DNA of 64,000 nucleotides from contig NC_092679.1 of assembly GCF_964355755.1 (NCBI RefSeq), positions 11,582,932-11,646,931 on the forward strand. The letters run 5' to 3'. The stretch is from Antedon mediterranea (Eukaryota; Echinodermata; Crinoidea; Comatulida; Antedonidae). A model generated the notes under the pieces. That model did no database searches. It saw only the letters and a program-made list of their open reading frames with translations, and was not told the origin of the DNA. Made by a program: the position numbers and the translations under genes. Of this stretch, positions 27,801 to 37,369 are shown in pieces. Each line of letters starts with the position of its first letter. The stretch's first letter is position 1.

Positions 27801-30800
27801 AAGTTTCAGGGAATCACACAGGGCTTCTATGCCATTCATGCTTGTTTTGGAGGTGTAGGCGAAAATTTCATTGCCAGTGGTAGTGAAGGTATGTTAAATT
27901 TCTAGGTGCATCGAAATAGTGCCAAAGCCATGTTATGTCAGTAAATTGAAGTTAGACCCTTTTCTAATTTCTTTATAACAGTATAGAGCTCATGGCATTT
28001 AGGTATACAGTGCTTGCAGAACCTTGCTTGCAATTAAATGTCAGGCAATTAGAATTTCTCTACATATAGATCAAGTTTCTCCAAGCTGGACACTTGAATG
28101 TCTTATATTATTATTATTATTATTATTTATTGCCAAAAACCAGATACAAACAAACAAAAACACAGAAACTAAGGGAGTAGGCAGGAACCTAAAAGTGAAC
28201 CTAATCACTATAACAAGAGTTCAGGTTCCGTACTCCCAAAGTAACAACAATGATATATAATAAACTATATAAAAATATTTAAATAACAAATAGACGAATC
28301 AACAGTGTCAATATAAAATAAACGGATAAAATACATTATAGTCGATTCAACAAAGTCAATATAAAACATGTGATTTAAGTTTGATAGCAAGGGAGACTTC
28401 CTTGTTATATGGACTGTGTGGTAACCCCTGGGTTTCCTAGGTTTGCTTTTGCAAGTTATCAATTCTACAAGACCAGCTGATTGACGTTCCTTTGAATGAC
28501 AGATAAGCATTGTATTTCAAATTTGTTGATTTTGCAATTTACAATTTACTGCTGTCAAAAATATTTTTTATATGTGCATTGTTTATAAGAAACTTTGAAA
28601 TATGTAATTGTAAATCATACTAAAATAATATATCTACAGTATAAAATTATCATGGTTACTGTAACTAATTAAAATTAAAATTTTAAAATTCTGCAACAGG
28701 TCGATCATCTCTTGTATAGATAGCTTTTTGCTTATATTTGTTATTTCCATTGAGATCCAGCCACTGAAACCCACAGCATTGTCATTTTGTATCTCCATTG
28801 AGATCCAGCCACTGATACCCACAGCATTGTCATTTTGTATCTCCATTGAGATCCAGCCACTGATACCCACAGCATTGTCATTTTGTATCTCCATTGAGAT
28901 CCAGCCACTGATACCCACAGCATTGTCATTTTGTATCTCCATTGAGATCCAGCCACTGATACCCACAGCATTGTCATTTTGTATTTCCATTGAGATCCAG
29001 CCACTGATACCCACAGCATTGTCATTTTGTATCTCCATTGAGATCCAGCCACTGATACCCACAGCATTGTCATTTTGTATCTCCATTGAGATCCAGCCAC
29101 TGATACCCACAGCATTGTCATTTTGTATCTCTATTGAGATCCAGCCACTGATACCCACAGCATTGTCATTTTGTATCTCCATTGAGATCCAGCCACTGAT
29201 ACCCACAGCATTGTCATTTTGTATCTCCATTGAGATCCAGCCACTGATACCCACAGCATTGTCATTTTGTATCTCTATTGAGATCCAGCCACTGATACCC
29301 ACAGCATTGTCATTTTGTATCTCCATTGAGATCCAGCCACTGATACCCACAGCATTGTCATTTTGTATCTCCATTGAGATCCAGCCACTGATACCCACAG
29401 CATTGTCATTTTGTATCTCCATTGAGATCCAGCCACTGATACCCACAGCATTGTCATTTTGTATCTCCATTGAGATCCAGCCACTGATACCCACAGCATT
29501 GTCATTTTGTATCTCCATTGAGATCCAGCCACTGATACCCACAGCATTGTCATTTTGTATCTCCATTGAGATCCAGCCACTGATACCCACAGCATTGTCA
29601 TTTTGTATCTCCATTGAGATCCAGCCACTGATACCCACAGCATTGTCATTTTGTATCTCCATTGAGATCCAGCCACTGATACCCACAGCATTGTCATTTT
29701 GTATCTCCATTGAGATCCAGCCACTGATACCCACAGCATTGTCATTTTGTATCTCCATTGAGATCCAGCCACTGATACCCACAGCATTGTCTTTTTGTAT
29801 CTCCATTGAGATCCAGCCACTGATACCCACAGCATTGTCATTTTGTATCTCCATTGAGATCCAGCCACTGATACCCACAGCATTGTCATTTTGTATCTCC
29901 ATTGAGATCCAGCCACTGATACCCACAGCATTGTCATTTTGTATCTCCATTGAGATCCAGCCACTGATACCCACAGCATTGTCATTTTGTATCTCCATTG
30001 AGATCCAGCCACTGATACCCACAGCATTGTCATTTTGTATCTCCATTGAGATCCAGCCACTGATACCCACAGCATTGTCATTTTGTATCTCCATTGAGAT
30101 CCAGCCACTGATACCCACAGCATTGTCATTTTGTATTTCCATTGAGATCCAGCCACTGATACCCACAGCATTGTCATTTTGTATTTCCATTGAGATCCAG
30201 CCACTGATACCCACAGCATTGTCATTTTGTATCTCCATTGAGATCCAGCCACTGATACCCACAGCATTGTCATTTTGTATCTCCATTGAGATCCAGCCAC
30301 TGATACCCACAGCATTGTCATTTTGTATCTCTATTGAGATCCAGCCACTGATACCCACAGCATTGTCATTTTGTATCTCCATTGAGATCCAGCCACTGAT
30401 ACCCACAGCATTGTCATTTTGTATCTCCATTGAGATCCAGCCACTGATACCCACAGCATTGTCATTTTGTATCTCCATTGAGATCCAGCCACTGATACCC
30501 ACAGCATTGTCATTTTGTATCTCCATTGAGATCCAGCCACTGATACCCACAGCATTGTCATTTTGTATTTCCATTGAGATCCAGCCACTGATACCCACAG
30601 CATTGTCATTTTGTATCTCCATTGAGATCCAGCCACTGATACCCACAGCATTGTCATTTTGTATCTCCATTGAGATCCAGCCACTGATACCCACAGCATT
30701 GTCATTTTGTATCTCTATTGAGATCCAGCCACTGATACCCACAGCATTGTCATTTTGTATCTCCATTGAGATCCAGCCACTGATACCCACAGCATTGTCA

Positions 30801-31904
30801 TTTTGTATCTCCATTGAGATCCAGCCACTGATACCCACAGCATTGTCATTTTGTATCTCTATTGAGATCCAGCCACTGATACCCACAGCATTGTCATTTT
30901 GTATCTCCATTGAGATCCAGCCACTGATACCCACAGCATTGTCATTTTGTATCTCCATTGAGATCCAGCCACTGATACCCACAGCATTGTCATTTTGTAT
31001 CTCCATTGAGATCCAGCCACTGATACCCACAGCATTGTCATTTTGTATCTCCATTGAGATCCAGCCACTGATACCCACAGCATTGTCATTCAGTAATTTT
31101 CCTTTTGGATTTATATATTTTGTATTATATATACATAGTGGAAATGATGTTTCCACCAATAAATGGGAAAAAATATAATAAAATTTATAATTATAACTGT
31201 ATGTTGTTAATATTATTATTATAATGCATTTAAGAACTCCATCCTGTATTCAGTAAAGTAAATTAAATACATTTTTACAAATTGCAGATAATAATGTTTA
31301 TATATGGCATATAAAACGTGAACGGCCATTAGTAGTATTGCAAGGTCATACAAGAACTGTTAACTGTGCATCCTGGAACCCAAAGGTGCCTAGCATGTTG
31401 GTAACAGTTTCAGATGACTTTACTGTTCGTGTATGGGGCCCAGAAAGCAATGAAGGTTGGTTGCTTTTTTTAAAAACTGCAAATGATTTGTAAATTTCTT
31501 TGGGACACATTGTTTTGCCATGTTTCCTTTACATTTAACGAACACAAATAGAGTCGTTTTAATCTTTTAAAATTTGTTTTCCTATAGAAGTGATTAACTT
31601 TATTAAAACTACAAAATAACTCATTCAAAGTGTGATTTAATTGATCTTCATTTTTCATGTTTTTGGGTGACAATACATCTTTAAATGAATGATTTCTACG
31701 AACTTTGATTTTGAGTAGTACTGTATTGATAATAATCACAGAGCTTTGATGGTTAAAATTCTAACTTCCTGTTTTTATTTTTCTCTTCAAATTGGAAAAC
31801 TGATTATTGTGTGATATGGTTCTATAATTGTCGATTACCACAGTATTGAGTTCAATTATGTCATTGTTTTTTTTCCAGATAATGTATGCAGTACAGCAGT
31901 GTGA
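12866..31904 (+). CDS. WDR26: WDR26, CTLH/GID E3 ligase WD40 subunit (12 exons)
   Basis: Coding exons: 12866-13077, 19891-19990, 21335-21528, 22503-22600, 24061-24217, 24404-24542, 25318-25458, 26202-26321, 26687-26832, 27680-27888, 31288-31455, 31879-31904 (tga). They sum to 1710 nt, 569 aa, in phase throughout with GT-AG borders. WDR26 is a subunit of the CTLH ubiquitin ligase. The N-terminus is low complexity; a LisH segment ([13 protein letters not shown]) lies at about 57-85, CTLH at about 86-150, then the conserved PPSVMLPP linker, then WD40 repeats at about 260-560 ([47 protein letters not shown]). The start was chosen because MQTNG resembles the vertebrate N-terminus and no in-frame ATG lies upstream. 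It is shorter than the human protein (about 660 aa), mainly at the N-terminus. The donor after exon 11 is weak (gttggt); read-through would instead end the protein about 13 residues into the intron. Confidence 0.93.
13600..14540. repeat. Tandem ~175 bp units inside the 13.5-kb transposon
   Basis: About five diverged copies, each with the landmarks ggccggaaa, tagcgcgctagcaaac, cgatcgtagcc, ccgccggtaaacatacgcga, tttttgcgttca, acgaacgtc and ccccgatgaaat. The ORF called on the minus strand here (13998-14207) is a frame through two units. A single further copy lies at 35164-35420. Confidence 0.85.
14547..15106. repeat. Pair of ~60 bp direct repeats
   Basis: The segments at about 14547-14606 and 15046-15106 share gaaagagagacatggcagta, acaaaaca, and tctcggcggcggccggtgaa, in the same orientation and about 500 bp apart. 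Both lie inside the 13469-15391 element, suggesting an internal duplication. Confidence 0.75.
15849..17830 (+). mobile_element. CR1-like non-LTR retrotransposon, 5'-truncated, RT core deleted
   Basis: In WDR26 intron 1, same strand. 15849-16484 encodes the C-terminal part of an exonuclease-endonuclease-phosphatase domain with AGDFN, ID(W) and KSDHA motifs. A second frame, about 16505-16915, gives the CR1-type linker ([30 protein letters not shown]). It then joins directly to the FADDTK catalytic motif at about 16939, so the RT fingers and the palm segments before motif C are missing. The thumb and C-terminus follow (LGVVIDD, then after a frameshift near 17262 [11 protein letters not shown] at 17278-17673). 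The 3' end carries a doubled tcaaggtaat at about 17802-17822 and a short A-run. No intact ORF, so presumably inactive. Confidence 0.87.
18180..18690 (+). mobile_element. Penelope-like element 3' fragment (GIY-YIG endonuclease)
   Basis: The frame at about 18180-18466 encodes a GIY-YIG-type endonuclease region: [20 protein letters not shown], then [11 protein letters not shown], then a lysine-rich HWELLLKK tail. That order is the one found at the C-terminus of Penelope-like elements. The reverse transcriptase is absent, so the copy is strongly 5'-truncated. Downstream comes a gatgaagggctagtgt motif of the kind often found after Penelope ORFs, then at about 18608-18690 a single diverged copy of the 48-bp unit that forms the large minisatellite at 28742-31090. 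Confidence 0.8.
18700..20670. other. Intron sequence of WDR26 without recognised elements
   Basis: Apart from exon 2 (19891-19990) this stretch is AT-rich intron sequence. No coding potential, RNA gene or terminal-repeat element was recognised. Confidence 0.5.
20677..21302. mobile_element. TTAA-target DNA transposon (Kolobok/piggyBac-type), non-autonomous
   Basis: The ends are inverted repeats, AGACACCTTCCCTAC at left and GTAGGGAAGGTGTCT at right, directly flanked by TTAA on both sides (20673-20676 and 21303-21306). TTAA duplications are typical of piggyBac and Kolobok elements. It is 626 bp long with no transposase. Its right end lies only 32 bp upstream of WDR26 exon 3, so the remaining 28 bp beyond the TTAA copy must supply the acceptor's polypyrimidine tract. 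Confidence 0.82.
22055..22305 (-). mobile_element. SINE-like dispersed repeat
   Basis: Read on the minus strand it begins with gggttcaagtc, resembling a tRNA B box, and continues through gtgcactttaaagaacc and catctttcgagacgagtag. This combination recalls a tRNA-derived repeat widespread in marine invertebrates; the likeness is from memory. There is no clear tail or target duplication. It lies in WDR26 intron 3. Confidence 0.45.
22639..23849. mobile_element. Possible outer element with aggcctaaaaaa ends
   Basis: In WDR26 intron 4. Inverted ends of the form aggcctaaaaaaaaa at left and tttttttttaggcct at right enclose a second, clearer element (22906-23651). Low-complexity A/T runs make the match weak, and no target duplication could be fixed, so this is tentative. 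Confidence 0.35.
22906..23651. mobile_element. Terminal-inverted-repeat element, cgtatatttcggtgtataa ends
   Basis: The left end CGTATATTTCGGTGTATAAG and the right end, its inverse (TTATACACCGAAATATACG), are almost perfect. The motif gtataagacgcaccc recurs inside both ends. It is 746 bp long, with no transposase and no clear target duplication. A MITE-like element whose superfamily is not assigned. Confidence 0.72.
24800..25052. mobile_element. Near-perfect 253-bp hairpin (foldback MITE)
   Basis: The whole segment is one inverted repeat centred near 24926. The left arm starts atgtaatgtgaaaaaaag and the right arm ends with its reverse complement. Arms of about 115 bp differ at only a few positions (tcaccta/taggcga, gtcaag/gtcgag). 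It lies in the WDR26 intron between exons 6 and 7. If transcribed with the intron it would fold into a long double-stranded stem. Confidence 0.88.
25745..25935 (-). mobile_element. Possible Penelope-like element end fragment
   Basis: On the minus strand the motif gatcgaaacgtcgataac follows a ctcgaggacaatcaaaat segment. This resembles the nongeneic terminal region of Penelope-like elements, where a gaggac motif precedes gaaacgtc. There is no coding part, so the call is tentative. Confidence 0.3.
26301..26387 (+). repeat. Triplicated exon 8 end and splice donor of WDR26
   Basis: A 29-bp unit (aagggtcaattttatagatg plus tgtaagttc) occurs three times in tandem, starting at 26301, 26330 and 26359. 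Each copy contains the last codons of exon 8 and the donor gtaagt, giving donor GTs at 26322, 26351 and 26380. Only the first keeps the downstream reading frame: the others add 29 or 58 nt and shift it. Confidence 0.9.
26872..27118 (+). repeat. 48-bp minisatellite (5 copies)
   Basis: Five copies of a 48-bp unit carrying gggtgtgcctatgctgtgtg, gagctatgccac and agaattcaaaggacca. The first copy has small indels and the last is truncated. Because 48 is divisible by three the array gives short open frames in all three + frames; these are not genes. It lies in WDR26 intron 9, 40 bp after the donor. Confidence 0.92.
27310..27489. mobile_element. PIF/Harbinger-like MITE
   Basis: 180-bp element with ends AGGCTCTTTCACACCT and its inverse AGGTGTGAAAGACCCT, flanked by TTA on both sides (27307-27309 and 27490-27492). 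A three-base TTA/TWA duplication is characteristic of PIF/Harbinger. Almost the whole element is palindromic, with matching cgttttcacg / cgtgaaaacg inside. It lies in WDR26 intron 9. Confidence 0.8.
28096..28430 (-). mobile_element. Possible non-LTR retrotransposon or SINE 3' tail
   Basis: On the minus strand the sequence runs into ggcaataaataataataata, an AATAAA followed by an AAT microsatellite, which is a common 3' terminus for LINEs and dependent SINEs. The body has no recognised protein. Tentative. Confidence 0.35.
28742..31090 (+). repeat. Large 48-bp minisatellite (~49 copies)
   Basis: About 49 nearly identical copies of a 48-bp unit in WDR26 intron 10. Landmarks are ctccattgagatccagccac, tgatacccacagcattgtca, ttttgtat. 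Only three positions vary repeatedly or once within the array (tatctcc/tatttcc, tctccatt/tctctatt, one gtcttttt). The period is a multiple of three, so open frames of more than 800 codons arise on both strands; these are by-products of the repeat, not evidence of genes. Flanks on both sides resemble the 3' tail of the Penelope-like fragment at 18.6 kb, which has one copy of the unit. Confidence 0.97.
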
Positions 31905-34450
31905 TGCTGGCTCAAATGTTCTATTTGAATGTACAAAATAGGTAAACAGGGATTTTAAGTTTTAACTTTAGCATGCCGACTAATATGAACTGTACAAAGC
32001 AACTAAACAATATTAAAATGTTACAATTTGAGGGATTGATCCATTTTGTTTCTTAAAGTAATTGTTTGATTGCATAGATTGCATATTGCCTTGTTCGGCA
32101 TTTCTATGGTTACAATTTTAAAACTGTTAGACAGCAGATTCAGCAGAATGTGTACCAGCAAAGACATTTGTGTCTGTCTTTATTTTTATGGGATTCAGTT
32201 ATGACAACGATTATGGGGTGTGATCATATTTGAAAAATGATTATTTGACACTAGATTCTACAACCTTGTATATACAGATTCTCTTCTGGCCTAGGCCTGG
32301 AAAAGTATATGAGTTGACTGTGCAGCATAGCATAAATTACAGCATGAGATCATATTTAAGCATGGAATTTTAGTTTGCCAAATAGATACCAGACTTGTGA
32401 ACTTATTGCCTACCATCAGCACTGAACTGTGTCTAGACAAATGTTCTCATATCTAGCCAAATTCTGTGCAACACATCGTGTATGATCAGTGCAACATAGG
32501 ACTCATCCTAAGGTACATAGTGTCACATGTAACATTGTTCCTATGATACAGTAGTGGCATACTTGAATCTCTCCAAAGAAAAGCATGCAATGATGTTTAT
32601 GAATGTGAAACTACCGTTTGACTGTAATCCAATTGTTGAATTAATGTACAGTATTGTATAATAACTGCCTTATAATAGTGAAAACTCTACTTTCTTTGAA
32701 GATAATAAACATTATTATTTATATAGCACTTTTAAAAGGTATGTTAAACATGTATTGCAATTAGTATGATATCTTATACATTTCGATTGTGGATTTTAGG
32801 TTGGTAAAGACTATGTACTGTTTAAATGTGTCATTTAGATTTGTATAAGCAAATAACAACTATGTACAGAGGTTTTTCATGTACAATACAATCCATCAAC
32901 AAATGTATTTAAATTCTTCACGAGTGCATATGATATTTTTACATACATACAAAATTGGAATAAGAGCAAAGATGCATCAAAACAGTGAGTGTGTTAATGT
33001 ATTATTTTCTTGGGTTTTATAATTATCCTCCTATATTTCAAATAATTATTCTGTGATATTGTGTTAAGCCTGATTTTCACTAAAATGTTTTATACAACAC
33101 GGAAATTTCTTTCTTTATACAAATGGAAGCCACAATGAGAGTGTATTAGGTTGTGATTCTGATTAGTATCTCAGTATTTTAGGGGTTTTATTAGAAAATG
33201 AATAACTAATGAAGTTTAGAAATTCAGACTTTTGCTGTTGTTTAGTAGTTTTACTTAAAGTTAAATGACATACAGTGACCGTTTATGTTGGTAGATTTTT
33301 TAAAAATTATTTTGGATAAAACTACTGTGTACTGTATGTAAGTTTATATTATTCAATAATTTGTTAATGAAAGTAAACTAGAGATAGTTTATTACATAAT
33401 GTATTGGGGCCAAAATCCTGAGTCCACTAAACCCACACAATAACATTGTGAATATTATCTGTTTATTCTTATTTGACATTGTCAAAGTAGTATATTATTT
33501 GTTTCGACAATGATCACCTGTTATAAATTCCAAAATCCAGCATGCAACATGTATAGTTGTAAGTCAATGCAATTCACCCTCAAATACCACCTGGTAGCAA
33601 AATTAGGATGTACTAATGTAACTCCCACAAAATATCTGAATTTTGTTAGAACGTGTAAATGCTATTACTTTCGGCTGGTTAAACTTTTTCTAATATGGTG
33701 ACTGGTGATTGGTTCTTATGTTGTTTGTGCATTGTACACAGTGTGCACAACATGATGGTGGGCTGATGTAAGAAGGTGTACACAGTGTGCACAACATGAT
33801 GGTGGGCTGATGTAAGAAGGTTTGTGCATTGTACACAGTGTGCACAACATGATGGTGGGCTGATGTAAGAAGGTTTGCAAATGGTGCATTATACATCACA
33901 GTAGATTGTTAGCTAGGAGTAGAGAACCAACAGGTTTGCATATGGTGCATTTATTCACAATAATCTGGGAGTTCAAACAAAGTGAAATGTATGTTGGTGT
34001 TGTAGCTGATCTATATACGCGACTTAACTGTTTTTATATACAAAACCAGTTTTATGGAATAATGGAACAGCTCATGAAGATACAAATAAATGAACTTTAC
34101 TCATTAATGGGTGATATATTTTGTACATAAGTAATTACAAGCTATAATAATCAGTAATAATAAATTAACTTTTGTAATTTCTTATTTACAATTTGTTTTG
34201 GCTAGAGATAAGCTTTTTGATATCTAACCAGATTAATAAAGTTTATATTGTAAATGCATAGTTTTAGATAAACTAGTTGCAGTGGCTGTATTTTGCTTTA
34301 ATATTTATTTATCGTCTATTTACTGTAATAGTAAACTTGTATTTTGTGTAAATGTTTTTTTTTGTTTTCATTGTCAATAAAGGTAATAAATTACTGATGA
34401 TTTAAACTTGTGCACAAGGTGAAATAAAGAGATTCGAATTCATCTTTTGG
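31905..34450 (+). other. Probable WDR26 3' UTR
   Basis: AT-rich and non-coding after the stop codon. AATAAA-type polyadenylation signals occur at about 32703 (gataataaac), at 34376-34381 (caataaagg) and at about 34423 (gaaataaag). The two last, close together, are the best candidates for the main 3' end, giving a UTR of about 2.5 kb. No transcript evidence is available, so the true end is uncertain. Confidence 0.5.
33716..33880 (+). repeat. Minisatellite in the WDR26 3' region (3 copies)
   Basis: Three copies of a unit with gtacacagtgtgcacaacat and gatggtgggctgatgtaaga. Spacings are about 45 and 57 bp because some copies include an extra gtttgtgcatt. Each copy holds the palindrome tgtgcaca next to a gtgtac half. 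A minus-strand 69-codon frame across it is a by-product of the repeat. Confidence 0.85.
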
Positions 34451-35160
34451 TTGTTTTTACATTTATTTATGCAGTGAACACCGGTCAAATGTTTTTAACA
34501 TCCATCTCACAATTAAATGGTTGGTCAATATTAAAGGTCCTATGACAACACTCGCATCGCATCGCACACGTGTTTCTAAATAGGAGTTTACTACCAACAA
34601 TAGTACTGTGATGGCGCTAGTTACTCTTTGTTATGCATGATTAATTTAAGACAAAAAAAAAACCTGAATGAATTTTACTATTGTCGTTACTTGCAGAATT
34701 CTGAACGGCAACATTTGAGAACCCCGATTTTGAATGTCGGTAGTTATTCGAATGAATAGAATGGCTGTTTAGCGTGTAATGGTGTAAATAGGTATTTGTA
34801 TACCAATGTAGCCTTGGTAACCGTTAAAGATGGTTCCCAAAAAACATGAAAAATGACTAATAAAATCAGGTCATTTTAAGTTGTACTAAAGTTTATTTAC
34901 TTAAAAAAATAATGATTTCACTTATGAAAATTAAGACCAAATGATTGTAATATTAAACTAATTTTACGAAAATGAGTAAAATCATTATTTTACATAGAAA
35001 AGCTCTAAATGTAACGCAAATTTAAAATTTCTTTTTGACATCCACTGCCATATAGTTAGAGCAGGTTTTAAAAGTTGTTTGAAAAAAATGTAAACATATG
35101 TAACAAAAATATATGTTATCCATTAAAGCAGGACTATTTTAAGAGGGTTGCCTAAAGACT
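34451..35160. other. Unique AT-rich sequence
   Basis: No gene, terminal repeat or tandem repeat was recognised between the WDR26 3' region and the repeat fragment at 35164. Confidence 0.5.
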
Positions 35161-35163
35161 CCA

Positions 35164-35420
35164 GGGCTGTCCAGGACAATCGGAGTATTTGAGCAAGTAA
35201 ACACCGCATGGCCGCAAATGGTACTCTCGCCTGTAAAATTCATGATAAATTGCACCTCTAGTTCGCCGGAAATGTCACTCACTCTATGGTGCCCTAGCAA
35301 ACAGAGGATTGTAGCCTATATTATTCCACCGGTAATAAACATACGCGACTAACAATATAGGATATAGGATTTGTTTTCGTTCAATGCGAATGTCACAGGG
35401 AAGTCCCCGATGAAGGTACT
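35164..35420. mobile_element. Single-unit relic of the 13.5-kb transposon family
   Basis: Carries the same ordered landmarks as the tandem units at 13600-14540: ggccgcaaatggtactctcg, gcacctctagttcgccggaaa, ccctagcaaac, ttgtagcc, taaacatacgcga, gttcaatgcgaatgtc, agtccccgatgaa. No terminal repeats are visible, so this is a fragment or a deletion derivative. Confidence 0.75.
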
Positions 35421-35574
35421 TTTGGTACGGTAATATATTCTAATAACTGTACTCAATTAATGTAAATTGATTATCAATTAATACGTTATAAAAAAAGTTT
35501 TACAAAAAAATATGAAGCTGCTGCTATAAATATATTAAGCAAAACGTTAATTATTATATTATTTTTTAATTAAA

Positions 35575-36440
35575 TGCTAAATAAAGTCAAATGTTAAAAC
35601 CACAATTTCCAAAATTCATTTTTATTTATCCACTATAAACTTCCACTTCAAAAATGTTGTTTAAGCCACACTACAAAATAAAACAAAGAAAATAATGATA
35701 GGACAAATACAGAAAGAAGCAAACTTTGCTCTGCTACCGGTATAACACAGTTCAAACTTCGGAACGTCCATTAATTACTACGGAAATTTGGCCTAATATT
35801 TACGGACGTAGATAAATAAGAAGATTAAACGAGAACTTACCTGTTCAAAGTTTGATCTTTATTTTATGAGGTAGATCGGAAATACAAAAATAGGCCTATA
35901 CGCAAAATTATGATTTGGCCTAAAAATTGGCCTTAGATTATGGAAAAACCCCGGAAAAACGCAATAATTATGGACAAATCGATTATTAGTCTTGGCAATA
36001 TGCCTAATATTTAAAAGGAATGAATATAGGCTATATTGCGTTTGTCGATTAATTTTTTTTTTGACGCAAAGTTCATGTGTGAATGCTTGATCCATTAGAA
36101 GTAATCTGTGATGGTTCTAGTAAAACTGCTATGCGTGGATAATTTGTGAATCGCAGTAGGCTACATATACGTTCATTGAGAAAAACGATAAATTGTATTA
36201 TTTTGAATTAAATGCTAAATAAGTCAGGAATTAATTAAAACAACAATTTTCAAAATTTATTTTCATTTATCCACTATAAACTGTACAATAAAAATAATAA
36301 ATATAAAACAAAGAAATTAATTATAGGAAATTTAATTGCAGAAAGAACGGAAAAACAAAACTATACGCAAAATTATGATTTGGCCTTAAATTATGGAAAA
36401 TACGCAATAATTGAACATAATTGAATAAATGAACAAATCG
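35575..36440. repeat. Diverged direct duplication upstream of the retrotransposon
   Basis: Segments at about 35575-35990 and 36207-36440 share, in order, atgctaaata, atttatccactataaac, aaaacaaagaaa, tacgcaaaattatgatttgg, attatggaaaa, acgcaataatt and gaacaaatcga. The offset is about 630 bp falling to about 430 bp because of indels. They abut the 5'-truncated retrotransposon and could be earlier host sequence or promoter-like units. Confidence 0.65.
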
Positions 36441-36531
36441 ACGACCCATATGACGGGTTTTTCCCGAACACAGTGTGTGTTGGCCTCCTTTCGTACCTCT
36501 CATTAGGAGAGAAATACATCTCCCTGCTCTC

Positions 36532-37014
36532 ATGACGCGCGCAACACAAGCAACTAGAAGTAATCGGCGTAACTGCTTAATTCTTTATGGGGTACCTGAA
36601 ACCAATAATGAAAATACTGATAATGAAGCGTGTAGTGTATTTAAAGACAACCTCAATGTATCAGTTGACTCTTCCGACATAGACAGGTCTCATAGATTGG
36701 GGCCTAAAAGAGAACCGGACCCCAAGAAGAAGAAAAATAGTAGGCCTATTATAATTAAATTCTCCAATTACAATAAGCGAAACGAGGTTTTTAAGGCCAA
36801 AAAAGGTTTTAAAAACTCGCCATACTTTGTACATGAGAATTTAACCATGAAACGCTCGCAGCTGTTGCGTGAGGTGAAAACCAAATATGCAGACGCTATC
36901 AAGTCCACCTGGATACTAGATGGAAAAATACACATACTTACGCACACTATGAAAAGAATCGTCGTCTGTACGCGCTCGGATGTATCTCGGCATGCTCAAG
37001 ACCTGATGAAGTGA
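36532..37014 (+). pseudogene. Non-LTR retrotransposon ORF1 (L1-ORF1-like), 5'-truncated
   Basis: 160 codons from the ATG at 36532. RRNCLILYGVPE and IDRSHRLG, followed by RPIIIKFSNYNKRNEVFKAK, are the RRM-like core and linker of nucleic-acid-binding ORF1 proteins of the L1/CR1 groups. PYFVHENLTMKRSQLLREVK is the start of the C-terminal domain. The coiled coil normally preceding RRNC is missing, so the copy is 5'-truncated and the ATG may be fortuitous. ORF2 follows after about 350 bp. Confidence 0.8.
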
Positions 37015-37369
37015 AGCGGCTATTTTGTTCCATTTCAGGCCCAGCTAGAAAACTAATTTACTGAAAACCGGAATCTGAGTTTTTTCGCTTAATTTATTCT
37101 TGATTTGATCTGAGACAAACTTGATTCATCAGATACTGTACTTTTTTAATTTTGGATATATAGAAGACTTGATTATGTTTCATTTATGTTTTAAATGCCC
37201 TTATGTTCTAAGCATTTCGTTTATATGTCTTGTTCTATGTTTTTTGTATGTATGTCTTGTCACTAGTAGTTTGGTTTATACAAATAAGCACAAATATATA
37301 ATTTATACATTTACATATATTGAATCCCATGAATTGTTTTATCTGCTGTATGAACGTTAATTCTGATTT

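Noticed and set aside
28634-31159. Open frames of 841 codons (minus) and 816 codons (plus)
   Set aside because: Both arise from a 48-bp repeat whose length is divisible by three and whose unit lacks stops; they sit inside a WDR26 intron. Kept only as a low-key finding about silent variants.
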